The translations under genes and the position numbers were made by a program. From the NCBI RefSeq assembly GCF_020921035.1, contig NC_063151.1, positions 24,868,934-24,932,933 of the forward strand: a stretch of DNA of 64,000 nt, written 5' to 3'. Every line of letters begins with the position of its first letter. Position 1 is the stretch's first letter. Source of the DNA: Rhodamnia argentea (Eukaryota > Streptophyta > Magnoliopsida > Myrtales > Myrtaceae). This document shows, piece after piece, positions 12,406-23,893 of this stretch. The notes under the pieces were generated by a model. The model was not told the origin of the DNA, did no database searches, and saw only the letters and a list, made by a program, of their open reading frames with translations.

Positions 12406-13628
12406 AATGAAACTCGAATTGAACAATAAAATGATGAAAAAAGACGAAGATTGTTTCAACATTCCAAATCCAACTGCCATTTGGCATGGGCCAGGCCTGA
12501 GCGTGGCAGGCCAGAAGAAGAAGATGGCAATCGGTCGCAGTGAAAATTACTGGTTTACAGTTGGTTTACAGTGCCGGGTCATCAGTCGTCAGCGCTAATA
12601 AGGACCGAAATGATGCACGTTCGTTCTTCGGGTTTCGAACCACGAATTTCTTCCCTTTTTCTTTTTGACCTTTTCCTCTTCGAATTTTACAGCCGAAAAT
12701 ACGAGGTAAAGACGTTAATTTTTTTTTTTGTTTACCCCTCGAATATATGGATGTCGAAGAGAGAGGAAAACAGGAGGTGGCGTACTGGGACTACGAGTTC
12801 AGCTGCGGAAGATCCAGTAGCACTGCTAGTTGCTGAGAGTACTTCCCTTCAATCAGTGTCAAAACACAACTGAGCAAATTGGTCAGAAAGAACTCAGAAC
12901 TTACAATCGGTAATTACTAATCAGTACTTTCTCCATTTTCATTTACGTCAGATCTCAACTGACCATTTCAGAAGTGGAAGAGTTAAAGATCGATTGATTT
13001 TAATGTCGTGAATGGTTTCTTGGAGAAATCACATGAACTTCCTATGAAAGGTTTTGGGCCTTTGGGGTTAGAACGCACTCGTTACCCAATTTTCCAACTT
13101 TTACACGCTCCTTTCTGAACTTTCGTTTTGTTACGACCGTTGATCCTTGGTTAGTTTTCTTTTTTCATTGGTATGTGTAATGCATGTTACTTTTTAAGAG
13201 ACGAAGGTATACTTACATTTCATCCTTTTCAAAAGCAACTCCTCTTTTAGTCAAATGGTAAAAATTGGTTGCTCATCATGTGTAATGAAAGTGCCAATCA
13301 AAAGAAAATTTAAATCAAGATATTTAAAAAAAACTTCAAAAGGAAATTGTGTCCTCCACTCATAAGAAGACAATGATTAACCAAATCCGACGTGGTATTT
13401 TTTTCAATATTCCTTATTAATCGGTCATTTTTCCTTATTTCGATAAAAATAATTCATGTTCATTTTGTCTTATATCAATATTTCCTTTAATATCAAATAG
13501 AAACAAGATTTCAAATACAAAGAAGAAACGCGACCTTAATACTCCCATTGGGTGTTCATACTTCGTGAGAGGTACAAATGACGCGATTGATAATCAATCG
13601 GTTAATTATATATCAAGGAGTATACGAG

Positions 13629-14308
13629 TTTGAAGCTTGTAGATTCGCTTTTTCTTCTCTTTTCAAACTTTCAAAATCAACATTCCTTTTTTTTTTTGGA
13701 TAGTAGCAAACATCATCAATCTTCAAGCATATAAATCTGTTTGATATTTTGGATCATTGAAGTTTACTTGAAACTTGTCCATTTTTCGGAGGGAAGATAA
13801 AAGCTCCTAAGCTTACAAAGGCCTCATTGATTGAAATCTTTCTAAAGAGTAGACTAAGTGTGAAAAGGGATCGTGAAGTTTCGATGGTTAGTGCAATTTG
13901 TCAACATGATTAGAAAGGACAAATCAAATTTCACGAGCTTAAGCAGTTAGGTCTCCCTTATCTTAAGAGCTAGCTCAAAAATGACTTATAAACGTTTGAA
14001 GCTTGTAATTTCTCATTTTCTTTTGTTTTCAAACTTTCAAAATCATCATTCCATATTCTTATTTTTTGGGTAGTGGCAAACACCATCAATCTTCAAGCAC
14101 ATAAATCGGCTCGTCATTTTGCGTCTCTGTAAGTTTACTTAAAACTTGTCCATTTTTCCGGAGAAGATGAAAGCTTACAAAAGCCTCGTTGATTGAAATC
14201 TTTCTAAGTAGTAGACAAAGTGTGAAAAGGCATGGTTAAGTTTCCATGTTTAGTGCAATGGCCGGCGTGATTAGGAAGGCCAAGCTTAAGCAGTTTGGAA
14301 AACCTAAA
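13629..14308. repeat. Direct duplication, about 320 bp x2, offset 366 bp
   Basis: Copy 1 (about 13629-13952) and copy 2 (about 13995-14308) both read TTTGAAGCTTGTA, TTTTCAAACTTTCAAAATCA, CATCAATCTTCAAGCA, ACTTGTCCATTTTTC, GATTGAAATCTTTCTAA, AAGTGTGAAAAGG and GCTTAAGCAGTT in the same order. Divergence is moderate, with small indels. No open frame is shared, so this is a noncoding tandem duplication. Confidence 0.85.
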
Positions 14309-14580
14309 ATTGCCGGACGGTTAAAAAAGCATCGTATCCCACCACAACCCCGTCGGCAGGCAGAACAACGCACGTTGGAATGATGACTTAGGATCATCCT
14401 AAGACACTGTAGCAGCGACCAGAGTTACTGTACCACCCACCCGCCTCAGATCAGAATCCATCTTCCTGTTCTCCCTCATGGAATCACCCCGCGTTTCTCT
14501 CCCACCCTCGCGAAGATCCTCCGGCTTCCAAGGGCTCCTCTCATAATTATTCACCGACCCAGAAGAAAAAAAAATCCCAG

Positions 14581-14603
14581 AGAGAGAGAGAGAGAGAGAG
14601 AGA
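14581..14603. repeat. (GA)n microsatellite
   Basis: Uninterrupted AG repeat about 250 bp beyond the ERF stop codon. Confidence 0.9.
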
Positions 14604-14791
14604 GGCGCGCAAATTGCAAGCTTTCCACCACATCATAAGCACATAACCATTCGAGTTCTGCCCAAGCTCTTACATTGCATGCAGATTTGTTCTCATCAAA
14701 ACGCAAAAAGATCCGACCTGCTTCTCTTTGACGTGCAATTTCAGGTCATGGCTATATTGCTACTACCACAAGCACACTGCTTGACCCAAAC

Positions 14792-14793
<2 letters not shown>

Positions 14794-14833
<40 letters not shown>
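14794..14833. repeat. (GA)n microsatellite at the 3' end of the ERF gene
   Basis: About 20 GA units starting 18 bp beyond the ERF stop codon; on the ERF mRNA it would be a CU-rich tract at the start of the 3' UTR. Confidence 0.9.
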
Positions 14834-14837
<4 letters not shown>

Positions 14838-14850
14838 ATATAATTAAAGC

Positions 14851-15720
14851 TTAAACAGCCATTGTTTTAGCAGAAGTATTCCTAAGACCGAACCCAACCC
14901 CAAGCTTCAAATCCAGCTCCACGTTGCTACTACTGTTGCCACCTCCAACGCCGACGCCCCGACCGTTTGTTGAACTGAACAGGTGCTCCAGCGATGTCAC
15001 GACCGAGCATTTCCTCCCACCATCCAAGCCCTCCTTCCTCTTCTTCCCGCCCCCACCACCGCTCCTATTCCTGCCGCTGTTGTCGTTTCCCGGAGCCGGC
15101 CGCGACAGGAACGGCACCACCGGGGGTATCTGGAAGTTGGTTCGCGCCTTGGCACCCCTCAGCCTCCTCGCCGCCGCGTCGTACGCTCTCGCCGCCTCCT
15201 CCGCCGTGTCGAACGTCCCCAGCCAGTGCCTGCACCTCCCTACCCTGTCCCTTATCTCCGCCGACCACCTCCCCCACGGCCTCTTCCTCACCCCCCTGTA
15301 GCTCGTCTGACCGGCCGACGAACCCCCCGCAACGCCCCGGGCTTTACCGTCGACTTCGTCATCCCCTTGCACTTCTCTAGCCTTAGGAACCGAAAGCCGC
15401 GAGACGCCGCGGGCCGCCGCGCCGCCGGCCAAGGCATCCTCCTTCTTCTTGTTCTTTCCGAAGAGCACGTCCTCGCCCACTACGGCCGCAATCCCGTCGA
15501 GGACGGCGGGTTCCGCCTCCGTCTCCGTTTTGCCCCGCGTTTCGGGTCTCGGAAACTCGAGAGGCGGAGGCAGATTGCATGGTGGGAAGTGGAAGCGATG
15601 ATGATCGAATAAAGGGACGTAAAGAAACGGGGGTTCGGCCGGGAAGCGAAACGTTTCGTAAGCGGAGCATGGCTCGCAAGTGGTGTCAAACGGAACGGGG
15701 TTCAGTGTTTGGCCGTCCAT
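14851..15720 (-). CDS. AP2/ERF transcription factor, group VIII-b-like
   Basis: Intronless, 289 aa. One AP2/ERF domain at residues 141-197: [34 protein letters not shown] and GAKARTNF. The Ala and Asp of the [12 protein letters not shown] segment mark ERF rather than DREB specificity (GCC-box binding expected). The N-terminus is Pro/Phe-rich, the linker after the domain is Gly-rich with a basic KKRK cluster (possible NLS), and the C-terminus has VELDLKLG (267-274), an LxLxL/DLxL EAR-type repression motif. The domain most resembles group VIII-b (ERF084-ERF090, which includes LEP, PUCHI and DRN/DRNL regulators of meristem and organ initiation). If the neighbourhood is collinear with Arabidopsis, ERF084 (At1g80580) is the best candidate, but the subgroup is not proved by the sequence alone. 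A TATA box lies 59 bp upstream of the ATG. Confidence 0.92.
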   Translation of the reverse strand: MDGQTLNPVPFDTTCEPCSAYETFRFPAEPPFLYVPLFDHHRFHFPPCNLPPPLEFPRPETRGKTETEAEPAVLDGIAAVVGEDVLFGKNKKKEDALAGGAAARGVSRLSVPKAREVQGDDEVDGKARGVAGGSSAGQTSYRGVRKRPWGRWSAEIRDRVGRCRHWLGTFDTAEEAARAYDAAARRLRGAKARTNFQIPPVVPFLSRPAPGNDNSGRNRSGGGGGKKRKEGLDGGRKCSVVTSLEHLFSSTNGRGVGVGGGNSSSNVELDLKLGVGFGLRNTSAKTMAV

Positions 15721-15778
15721 AGCTCAACTGCTAAAGACAAATGCTTAGACTAGAGAGAAGTCGGAGGTAAACGGTGTG

Positions 15779-15788
15779 TATTTATATA
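15779..15788 (-). promoter_or_regulatory. TATA box of the ERF gene
   Basis: Reads TATATAAATA on the minus strand, 59 bp upstream of the ATG at 15720, which predicts a very short 5' leader of about 25-30 nt. Confidence 0.65.
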
Positions 15789-15949
15789 GAGGAGGAAAAT
15801 AAAACAAAATAATAATAATAGTAAAACTTGGTGGGTATTTGTTTTGTTTTATTTTATTTTTAGTGTTGGGGTATGTATTTATTGGGATGAAGATTTGTGA
15901 AAGGCGATTTAAGATATTCCTGTCAAAATCGATGAGACCGTAATCACAC

Positions 15950-18900
15950 CACATTTACAAGCTTGTCTTTCCTAGGTAGGGGGGGTTACATGGTGCCTCT
16001 CCAAATGTCTAGAGTGCCCCCTCCGTAAAATATAAATGGAGTTAACAAACAAAAAAAGTTTAATTAATTTAGCTAAGAAATTTAAAAAGCTGACGATGTA
16101 CCGTTATCACAATGAAATTTCAATTGTAAATATTATGAATGAAAAAAAATAAAGAGGACATGACGGGACCCATCTCTGACTTTATGCTTGGCATTCTACC
16201 GTAATACTATTACACGGATCATATTAGCAGGACCCTTTAGTTAATTTCCTTGAATTAGGTGAGAGGTCATAGTGCTTCATGGTCCAGCAATAAATTATTA
16301 TTTAATTTTTAGGACACAACTCATCTACTGGGATGAGGGATAAATATAGTCATATGTAGGACTAAGCTCACCAAAACCTGCAAGATGTAAACGAGGGAAA
16401 TTAATATCAAGTTAGCCCAAAACAAGTGAGTTTCAAGAGCAAAAGATAGGCATAAACTTCAGAGCCAGAGCTAGAGCACACAAATTCCATCAAGCCAATT
16501 TATGTAGCAACTTTTGGGTGATTGGGCATATATAATTGAGTTAGCCAAACTCAAGTGTAATTTCAAGAGTTGAGCTTCAACTTGAAAAGGAAATAGTCTT
16601 GAAACTGAATATAATATCTGGTTTTAATTTTTTAGAATATGTTTATGTCACGAGTTTTCATATACTGTGAAATTAACAGTGTGTCGTGAGTAATAAAAAA
16701 AAATTACTAATTAAAATTATCGTGAGATCTATTTTTTTTAAGAATTTGTGCTTCACAACATGCTATTATTATCAAAGTCACGAGAGATTGTTCCTCGCTT
16801 TTTTCATGTCAATTGGTTTCGACTAAATTGCATAATTGATTCCATTAAATTGGAGTACCTTCGTTATCATTGTCCATAGAGAATGTATGTCAAATCTCTA
16901 TCGGATCAGTAGGCATGGGTATAAAAAAAAAATTGCATATAACGTCTCTTTATGTGATAAGTTAATTCAAATTATTCATTTTTCGTGAAACAAGAAAATA
17001 TTTGTCCCCTTAAAAAATTATCCACGTATGGGATAGTATAGTTTTCTTTTGGATCGGCATGGAATATATAGAGTTTCCTAGCTACAAGATTTCAGGCATA
17101 TGGATGATAAATACAAGGGGCAAGTCAAAAACCACTAGCGAAACCAAGAGGGGCATGGATGTAATTAGGAGGCGAGAGCATGGGCAACGGGGGAGATAAC
17201 GATTTGACAAGGATCATGTATGGGATGGGGCTATGTGATCTCGAGGATTTGAAAGGGGGGCGATCGACAGCCGTTGGATTATGCAAAAATGCCTCAGGGG
17301 CTTAGAGCGAGCGTCACGATGTCGTCGCGCGTCGGGGAGGGAAAAGATTGTTTGACTGCTTGCTTGCTTTGCTTTCCCCTTTAACACGGGGCCACGTTCC
17401 GGTGCTGCTCCGGCTCACCGCTGCAACCCTGCGGCGTCACCCTAATAACCGTTATGCAAGGGGAAGGCGCTGCTATGTATACTGTGGTCTCCTCTCTCTT
17501 CCGATCAAGTGGTGTGATGATGAACAGAAGAAGGTCCTGATCACGTCAATCATTGGCTTCTGTGTTTTCATGAAGTGTTCTTTATGGTGCAAAAAAAGAT
17601 CTTTGGGAAGGAGTAGGAGGGAAAGGGTTGCTTGATCACGACCGTGTGATCTTGTGGATGTGTTGTTGCGTGTGGTGTCAAATTGACCGGCGAAGTTTCA
17701 AATTTTTTGCTTTGGTTGCAAGGGAAATGAAATTTAGGGTTTCTGAGCAATGGTCTGTGGGTTTTCAAAGTACTCCAAATTAATAGCCACGAAAGGATAT
17801 AATGACATGGATTCAGAACATTTTTCAGCAGCAAGAGTCATAGGCGCAAGTGCAATGATGTGGGATTGCAATGGAACAAAGAGGAGAGAATGTGGACATG
17901 CCTAGAACAAAGTTTTACTTAGATCGTTGCCTCGTTTAGATTGGTATCTCGAAGGCATCACCTTTAGTTCGTGACCGGAACCTTAAGCAAAATGCTGCTT
18001 CAAATCGCTATAATTGTTCACGATTTATTATATCCATGTGCAATGGCATGCAATTTAAGAATTGTACACACATTTATGCGTGGACTGCGAACTTGTGTCG
18101 GTAACCATTCCTACATGCGCTTGCTGAAGCTAAAGTCCTTAGCTGGATAGGGAAAAACTATAACGAGATGCAATGGCACATTGACCCTCATCGAGAGACC
18201 AGCAGTTGAAACGTTTTTCCCAAGTCAAACCTCCGAACCTGTGCTACAAGTAACGATCCATTCCATGCAGATTTTGTAACCGAGAACAAGAACCCATCAG
18301 GACCCACCACGCCACACAGCCTTGTGATCGCAATGCCGATGTCTTGTTGAGGCAAAGCTTCAAGGATGATGGTGGGGAGCGCCCCGCCCTTGCTTCGATA
18401 GTTACAGAAACATTCGCTAGGAACAAAAAAGAATGTCTGTCTATATGACCCTAGACACACGAAAACACAGAGTGTTTGCCTTTTCGAGAACTCTGAGGAG
18501 GGGGTTGGCAGTTCTTTGTCTTTTTTTTCCAATTTCCCGAGAGCGAAGTCGCCGGGAAGCACGCGAAGGTTTAGTGTTCTGCAATCTACACACACTTACA
18601 TGCGGGCTCTCTCTTCGGACCCGGGGATCTTCTCTTGCTATGAGGAGAAAAGAATGCACCCCAGCTAGGATTTTTCTAGGGTTTCGAGGAAAATCCCAAG
18701 AAGTGAAACGAGACAGAGAAAAAGTATGTTATGATGATATCTTTATGGGTGTTGTACTTTAATGGGTCGTCGTCGAGTGGGGTGTGCGTGTGCATGGTTG
18801 CTTGTGGGAAAAAATTTGTGTGGATTTGCTCGAAATGCAGCACACATCTTTAGATTTTGTTTCTTCTGTGTTTTTCCCTTTTGAGGGTGTTGATGTTGCT

Positions 18901-20390
18901 GCTTATGAATATTCTCTCCCACTTCAGTTGCTTTTTATTCATGAGAATGGTGAAAAATCATGGATTTGCGAGGCTTAGGAGATGGAAATTTTGGGTCAAT
19001 GGCAAGGTAGAATGGACTCCATTGGCAGATCTTCTACCCTAGCATTTCTACCTTTCTCTCCATCCACGATGATTTCGCACAACCCACCCTCTCCCTCCCC
19101 TAGTACTTTTGTCAAATGTTCAAATGAGTTTCCACACTTTTTTATTTTTTTTACTGATCGAGTCCTAAAGGGGCTACCACGAAAGACTCAAAAGAATGTC
19201 TTTCGCTTATGTTCATTGATTTGGTTAAAATATGTACAAAGACGGGGTTGGGTAGGTGGTTTGTCAATGCTAACTACGTTGTGATTGATTCTATTTCTAC
19301 CACGGAGGCTGACGTGCAGGGTCATGATTAGGACCATCTTACTCGTTGATCTTATTGCTTTTCTAGAATTAAACCTACTGAGGGCCTTGGGGTTGGAAAC
19401 TCATGAATTCATATTTGCTTAATCATTTAGAGTCGCTTTTGCAATTTTATCGCGAATCGAAATCGTCAAGTGAGCAATATTGTAGCGAGTGAAGTACTTT
19501 GTAACCGATTGTAATCACGCCTAGACGAGGCAAGTTGAACCACAATAACCAACCTTTGTACTCGATATCGACTAGTGGATTAGATGTAACCCTCGGACGA
19601 GTTCGAAGAGTGGAGCAAGCAGATTTATGTATGTATTTTTTTTTTGTTGGTCTAGGTCAAACAACTATAAATCGATCGAGTGACTCTCTATCTCTACACT
19701 CTTTATTTTTCTCAGCTTAAATGTGCACTATAAATGATTCATGTTCTATTTGCGTGTATTATCTTGATATGATGGTGCACATAGCGAAATTTTTGGACCG
19801 ACAACAGCCTTCCTGTCAAGCCAAAGAAAACCAAGATTCCTAGCATATTTGCATTTTGTTGTTAATCTGGATGTCGATTTCCAAGTTGTTTTCAACACAT
19901 GTACACCATTAAGAAGTTGCTCACCACATTTCTAGTAAAATGCCTAAGTCAAGCCTTTGCAAATACGTCATGATTAAAACCTCTTTTTGTTTGCTGAAGT
20001 TCTATTTTTGCCGTGCTCCATGGCTGGAACATCAATTTCCTGAGGCATTCACGTTGGTTAGCTTCTCCAAACTTTGGTCTATACAATCCTTCTATGTTGC
20101 GATTGGGAATGTTAAAAAGTTTGGTGGCCAACAGTGGTGATTAGTGATGGTTTAAATTGATAGTTTGGGCTTAATCTGCTTTGATGGGGTGATAGGTTGG
20201 GCTCAATCTGTTTAGATAGAGGGCTTTTGGCTATTATTTACTTTGAGTTGGGTACGTTCACGGTCCAACCAATAAGAGTCCGCAATCAGCCCATATCCGG
20301 GCCAGGCCTCAAGGCCCGGCCCTAGTCCCTATTTCCAAAAAATTATAAACCCGAGAACAAGAAATGGGAAACTTGGTTTTAAAAAGCAGG
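15950..20390. other. Gene-poor intergenic region
   Basis: About 4.4 kb between the ERF promoter and the first unit of the repeat family. Open frames up to 135 codons (18188-18595, 18433-18762, 17348-17635) overlap on opposite strands and show no domain, signal peptide or exon logic. Parts (17150-17650, 18200-18700) are less AT-rich than the rest and might be decayed coding DNA, but I could not recognise a protein in them. Confidence 0.5.
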
Positions 20391-20394
20391 TATT

Positions 20395-22900
20395 TATGAA
20401 ATCGTCACTTCATCAGAACTTATATAGTTAGGAGCGTTCTTTCCTTGCTTTCTAGTATAATTCATGTCTTTACTCGATTGATTGTTGATTAGCATGTTCA
20501 TTTTAGATTAGATTATCATGTTCGAGTATATATGATCCCAAGAAGTTTTGCCTTTACCCGCTTTAACAATGAAGGATCTCGAGCAGAGCCATCGGCTGTG
20601 GTAGAGTAGCTCCCATTTGGAATACCGAGTGAAATAAGATCTAACGACATTAATTGTAAAAATAATCAGCACGTTAGGCGAATGAAATTAAAGATCGGTC
20701 CTTCGATTATTGCAAAAGTACTGAATTTTTATGGTCAATGTCATTTGCCCAATTTAGTTGGTATATTTTTTTTGGGTGCCATTTCTTGAAAAATTCTAAC
20801 ATGAGGAAGAACTTTTTTAAGTTCTAGACATTTCTAGAAAATTCCGACACGACTCTACATAGTAACATCTATATGAATCGAAAGGTTTCGTGCGTTTGAG
20901 AAATGTCATCAAGATTTTTTCGATATCGGGAAAAAGAAATAGTCTCGAGCTTTGTTCTTCTGTAAAGGGGAAACATAAATAATATGCCTCATCTTTTACA
21001 CGTGGAGGGCCGGCATAAAACGAGAAGTCGTTTCGTCGGTGCGTATGTTATTCAAGGAAATAAGGAAATAAGAATTTTGGCCATCATATTTGATTTCTCC
21101 AGTTTCCTATTTTAAATAAAGCAACGATCTCTTCTTTATCGCTCGGTCGGTCGGTTCGCCTCTATGAAAATTGAAAATCTTCGCTTTCTCCCCTGCTGAA
21201 CTCCTCGCTTAATTCTCTTTCCGCGTCTCTTCTTCTTCTTCGTCCGTCGTTCTCGATCATCGTCAGAAACCCTAGCAAAGTAAGAAAAGCCAGCGTCAAG
21301 CTCGCGAAGATTCAGAAGTGGGTCAACTACACCTTCGAGTTTCTCCCCGCCGTCTTCACGGATGCCAAGTACTTTGCCTCCCACGTCAACGACGTCGTTG
21401 AGGGTATCATCGAGGGCCTGACTTGCGTCTTCTGACGCCTCCATGACCATCGAGCTCCTCAAGGAGGTCTTGGAGAAGGTCTTCCAGAAACTTCAGTTGG
21501 AGCTCTCTTTTTTTGTGTGTTTGTATGTCTGTGACAATATAATTTATCGTGACCAAATTTCCATATAAACAGTTATATACGGCCAAGACCAAGGCCAAGA
21601 TGAAGAGAAAAGTCAATGCTGGACGGACAAAACACAATGCTGTGAGAACCGATTTAGAGATGGCCAAGATGAAGGGTAAGGTCGGTGCTGGACGGAGCAA
21701 ACACAATGCTGTCAAAACCCATTTAGAGAGCAAGGCCAAGATGAAGGCTGCGAAAACTGATTTAGAGACCAAGATCAATGCGACGGGAATGCGTAAGGTG
21801 AAGAAAAAGGAGACGACCGTGAGGGCGGCGAAGATCTTCAAGAACCAAGCCGCAAAGAATGAAGCATGGCCTCAAAAGCGTAACAATGGAAAAGACCAGC
21901 AAAACGGACGAAATACCCAGCAGCATTACTTGAAGGGTTGTCTTATAGAACCGAAGCTGCCTTCCAAGGGACAGAAGAAGACTGTCAGTTTCAACTTGCC
22001 TGAGGATGATTTTGGGAGCAGATGAGGATGATTTTGGGAGCAGGTGAGGATGATTTTGATTAGGAGAAGAGGATTAAGCATAGGCCTTTTAAGTCTTCAC
22101 TTCATTGAAAAGAGTTGCCTTTCCTTCATTGTTGGTCCGAGAGGCAAACTGCTCAGCTCCATAAAGGCGAACAGCGGACGCTAAAACACTGTGGCAGCAG
22201 CCGGATGCCGCTCCTGACACAGTTCTATTCGATACGATAATCAGCAAAATATATCTCGGCCTGCTCATTTGAATGAATCGCATTTTTGAAGGGAATACTC
22301 GTGTTTTCTTTCTCAGGCTAAATTACCGACATAACATCAATATTTTACTGAGTAGTAGTTACTCATCTTTCAGACAGTCGTGCAAGAGGACATGTTTTTC
22401 TTTAGGTTAGTTAGCAAATGTTTGTACTTCCATCTTTTGAGCACAATCTTCCATTAGGGTGGGTTCTTATTGCTGCTCCTATCTAAAGATTATTAGACGC
22501 TTGTTTGGGTCGAACTCTCATCTATCAATTCGGTAATGCCTTCAGAGATTGAATAGACCCATCAATCACCAAACCGTATTTTACATGCATATTGGCCCAA
22601 AAAAAGAAGACTATATTATGATCGATTCTTCGTAATATATGGTTTGATGCTCATGAGATGCACTTCTTTGGAAAATGTTGGGATTTTTTTTTTTTTTTCA
22701 GTGTTGGCGGTGTCGGGTCATTCTAAAATCAATTCGATTAGGAAAATGAACTGAAGTAGGCAAATAATTGCACCATAAAGATGCAATTCTCCATTGATAG
22801 TGCCCGTTCCACTTCAGTTTTATGCAAATCAATTCCAATAATCCACCGCATTTGTAATACAACCATCAAGCTTGCCCTAGTTATTTAAGTTTTGAAAAGG
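20395..22900 (+). repeat. Duplicated block A carrying copy 1 of the lysine-rich gene family
   Basis: From ATGAAATCGTCACTTCATC (20396) through AACATGAGGAAGAACTT, the gene copy, the 3' flank GCGAACAGCGGACGCTAAAA and GACTATATTATGATCGATTC (22600), this block matches block B (24885-29420) in order and orientation. Block B carries extra insertions at about 25100-27010 and 28820-29042. The limits are approximate and set by loss of visible similarity. Confidence 0.8.
21290..22025 (+). pseudogene. Copy 1 of the lysine-rich repeat family; 5' exon broken, 3' exon open
   Basis: The 5' part (21290-21500) aligns with exon 1 of copy 2 (CGTCTTCACG, AACGACGTCGT, GAGGGTATCATCGAGGGCC, CTCCAAG-type ending) but lacks the ATG region, has internal deletions and a TGA at 21433, and the TATA box seen in copies 2 and 3 is altered (CTATGAAA at 21162). 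The 3' exon, after an acceptor at 21571-21572, stays open from 21573 to the TGA at 22023-22025: LYTAKTKAK, two full 24-residue repeats from 21600, a truncated third repeat, then a basic Gln/Asn-rich tail ending KKTVSFNLPEDD. An open 3' exon behind a broken 5' exon could mean recent inactivation or use of an internal ATG (21600). Function unknown. Confidence 0.7.
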
Positions 22901-23640
22901 AAAATGTTCCCTCCGAAGTTATGAAAGGAATTATCCTATGATTATGTCGTGACGCTGACTAAATCCTATCGTAAAGTAGGCATTTTGCTTTGCCTTAGAC
23001 TCTATTGAAACAAAGCAAAGAAGGAGACGGAATGGAGAAAGGAAAAGGGGCGAGGGCAGTCTTGCTTGGCATGAAGGCTGCTGGTTTGAAACTTTGAAAT
23101 ATCAGGAAAATCATCATCTGTATAGGGCTTGAACAAAAATTGAATTTTGAAGAAATAAGTGTACAGGAAGTCCTAAAATTTGTTACCAAGGTGCAATTGA
23201 GTCCTAAGACTTTTAAAATGTGCAATCAAACGGGAAGTCCTAAAACCTGTCACGAAAGTACAATTGAGTTCTAAAAATTTCAAAAAATGCAATTAAGCAG
23301 TAAAACTTATTATAAAAGTACAATCGAGCACTAAAACTTTCAAAAAGTGCAAGTCAATCCTAGAACTTGACGAAATGAATGTGACGAGGAGTGGTAGAGC
23401 GTGGGCACCCTCGGCTTTTATATCTCATCACGATGAGGAGTGACCGGGAGTGCTTGTGAATTTAAATAAAGAAGGCATCCTCCTTTACAGTTTACAGTGC
23501 ATGTAAATTTTAGTCATTCCAAGTGTTTACCAGTGTACAAATCACGTTTCACCCATTATCTCGGCATCAATGATTTGACGCTATCTTTTGTACATGCAAA
23601 ACTCGCAAAACAGTATCAACAAGATTAAAGGAAACCACCT
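22026..23640. other. Spacer between copies 1 and 2 of the repeat family
   Basis: Holds the 3' flank of copy 1 (matched in block B up to about 22900) and then a divergent AT-rich stretch with the minisatellite-like segment at 23165-23375. No gene recognised. Confidence 0.6.
23165..23375. repeat. Minisatellite-like array, about 65-bp units
   Basis: Three imperfect units of the form AGTCCTAAAA-TTGT..AAAGTACAATTGAGT-CTAAAA..TTCAAAAAxTGCAAT. The words resemble the TIR arms at 25.7, 48.8 and 55.1 kb (GCAATTGTGCCAATTxAGTCCTAAA), so it may be an isolated, amplified arm of such an element. A short single unit recurs at about 29535-29580 in block B. Confidence 0.6.
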
Positions 23641-23757
23641 AATATTTAAGGGAATAAGATTTTGGCCCGCATATTTGATTTCTCCAGCTTCCTATTTCAG
23701 ATAAAACAATGATCTCTTCTTTCGTTTTTCTCTCTAATTGCCTGTTCTGTTCGCCCC

Positions 23758-23764
23758 TATAAAT
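23758..23764 (+). promoter_or_regulatory. TATA box of lysine-rich gene copy 2
   Basis: TATAAAT within CCCCTATAAATCTCCAC, 136 bp upstream of the ATG. The same box is kept in copy 3 (27566-27572) and lost in copy 1. The surrounding 100 bp, including TTTTGGCC.GCATATTTGATTTCTCC, is conserved among the copies, so it is the likely core promoter. Confidence 0.65.
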
Positions 23765-23893
23765 CTCCACTGTCTCCACCACCCCTCCCCCCACATTGAA
23801 CTCCTCGCTTAAACTCTCTTTCCCCGTCTCTTCTTCTTCGCTTTTTTTCATCATCATCAGAAACCCTAGAAAAGAGAGAAAAGCCTCATCACA

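Larger units (their letters stand above)
11265..14850. other. Intergenic spacer with a foldback element and a 0.36-kb direct duplication
   Basis: No coding region recognised. It contains the 3' end of the NLS/EAR gene, a TIR foldback at 12123-12405, an AT-rich stretch, a direct duplication at 13629-14308 and two GA microsatellites near the 3' end of the ERF gene. Short frames such as 12571-12873 have no domain or coding signature. Confidence 0.6.

Noticed and set aside
14983..15612. 209-codon plus-strand frame opposite the ERF gene
   Set aside because: Antisense shadow of a GC-rich coding sequence; Pro/Arg-rich with no domain, while the minus strand encodes a clear AP2 domain.
18188..18762. 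Overlapping frames of 109-135 codons in the gene-poor region
   Set aside because: Opposite-strand overlap, no domain, no promoter or splice support.
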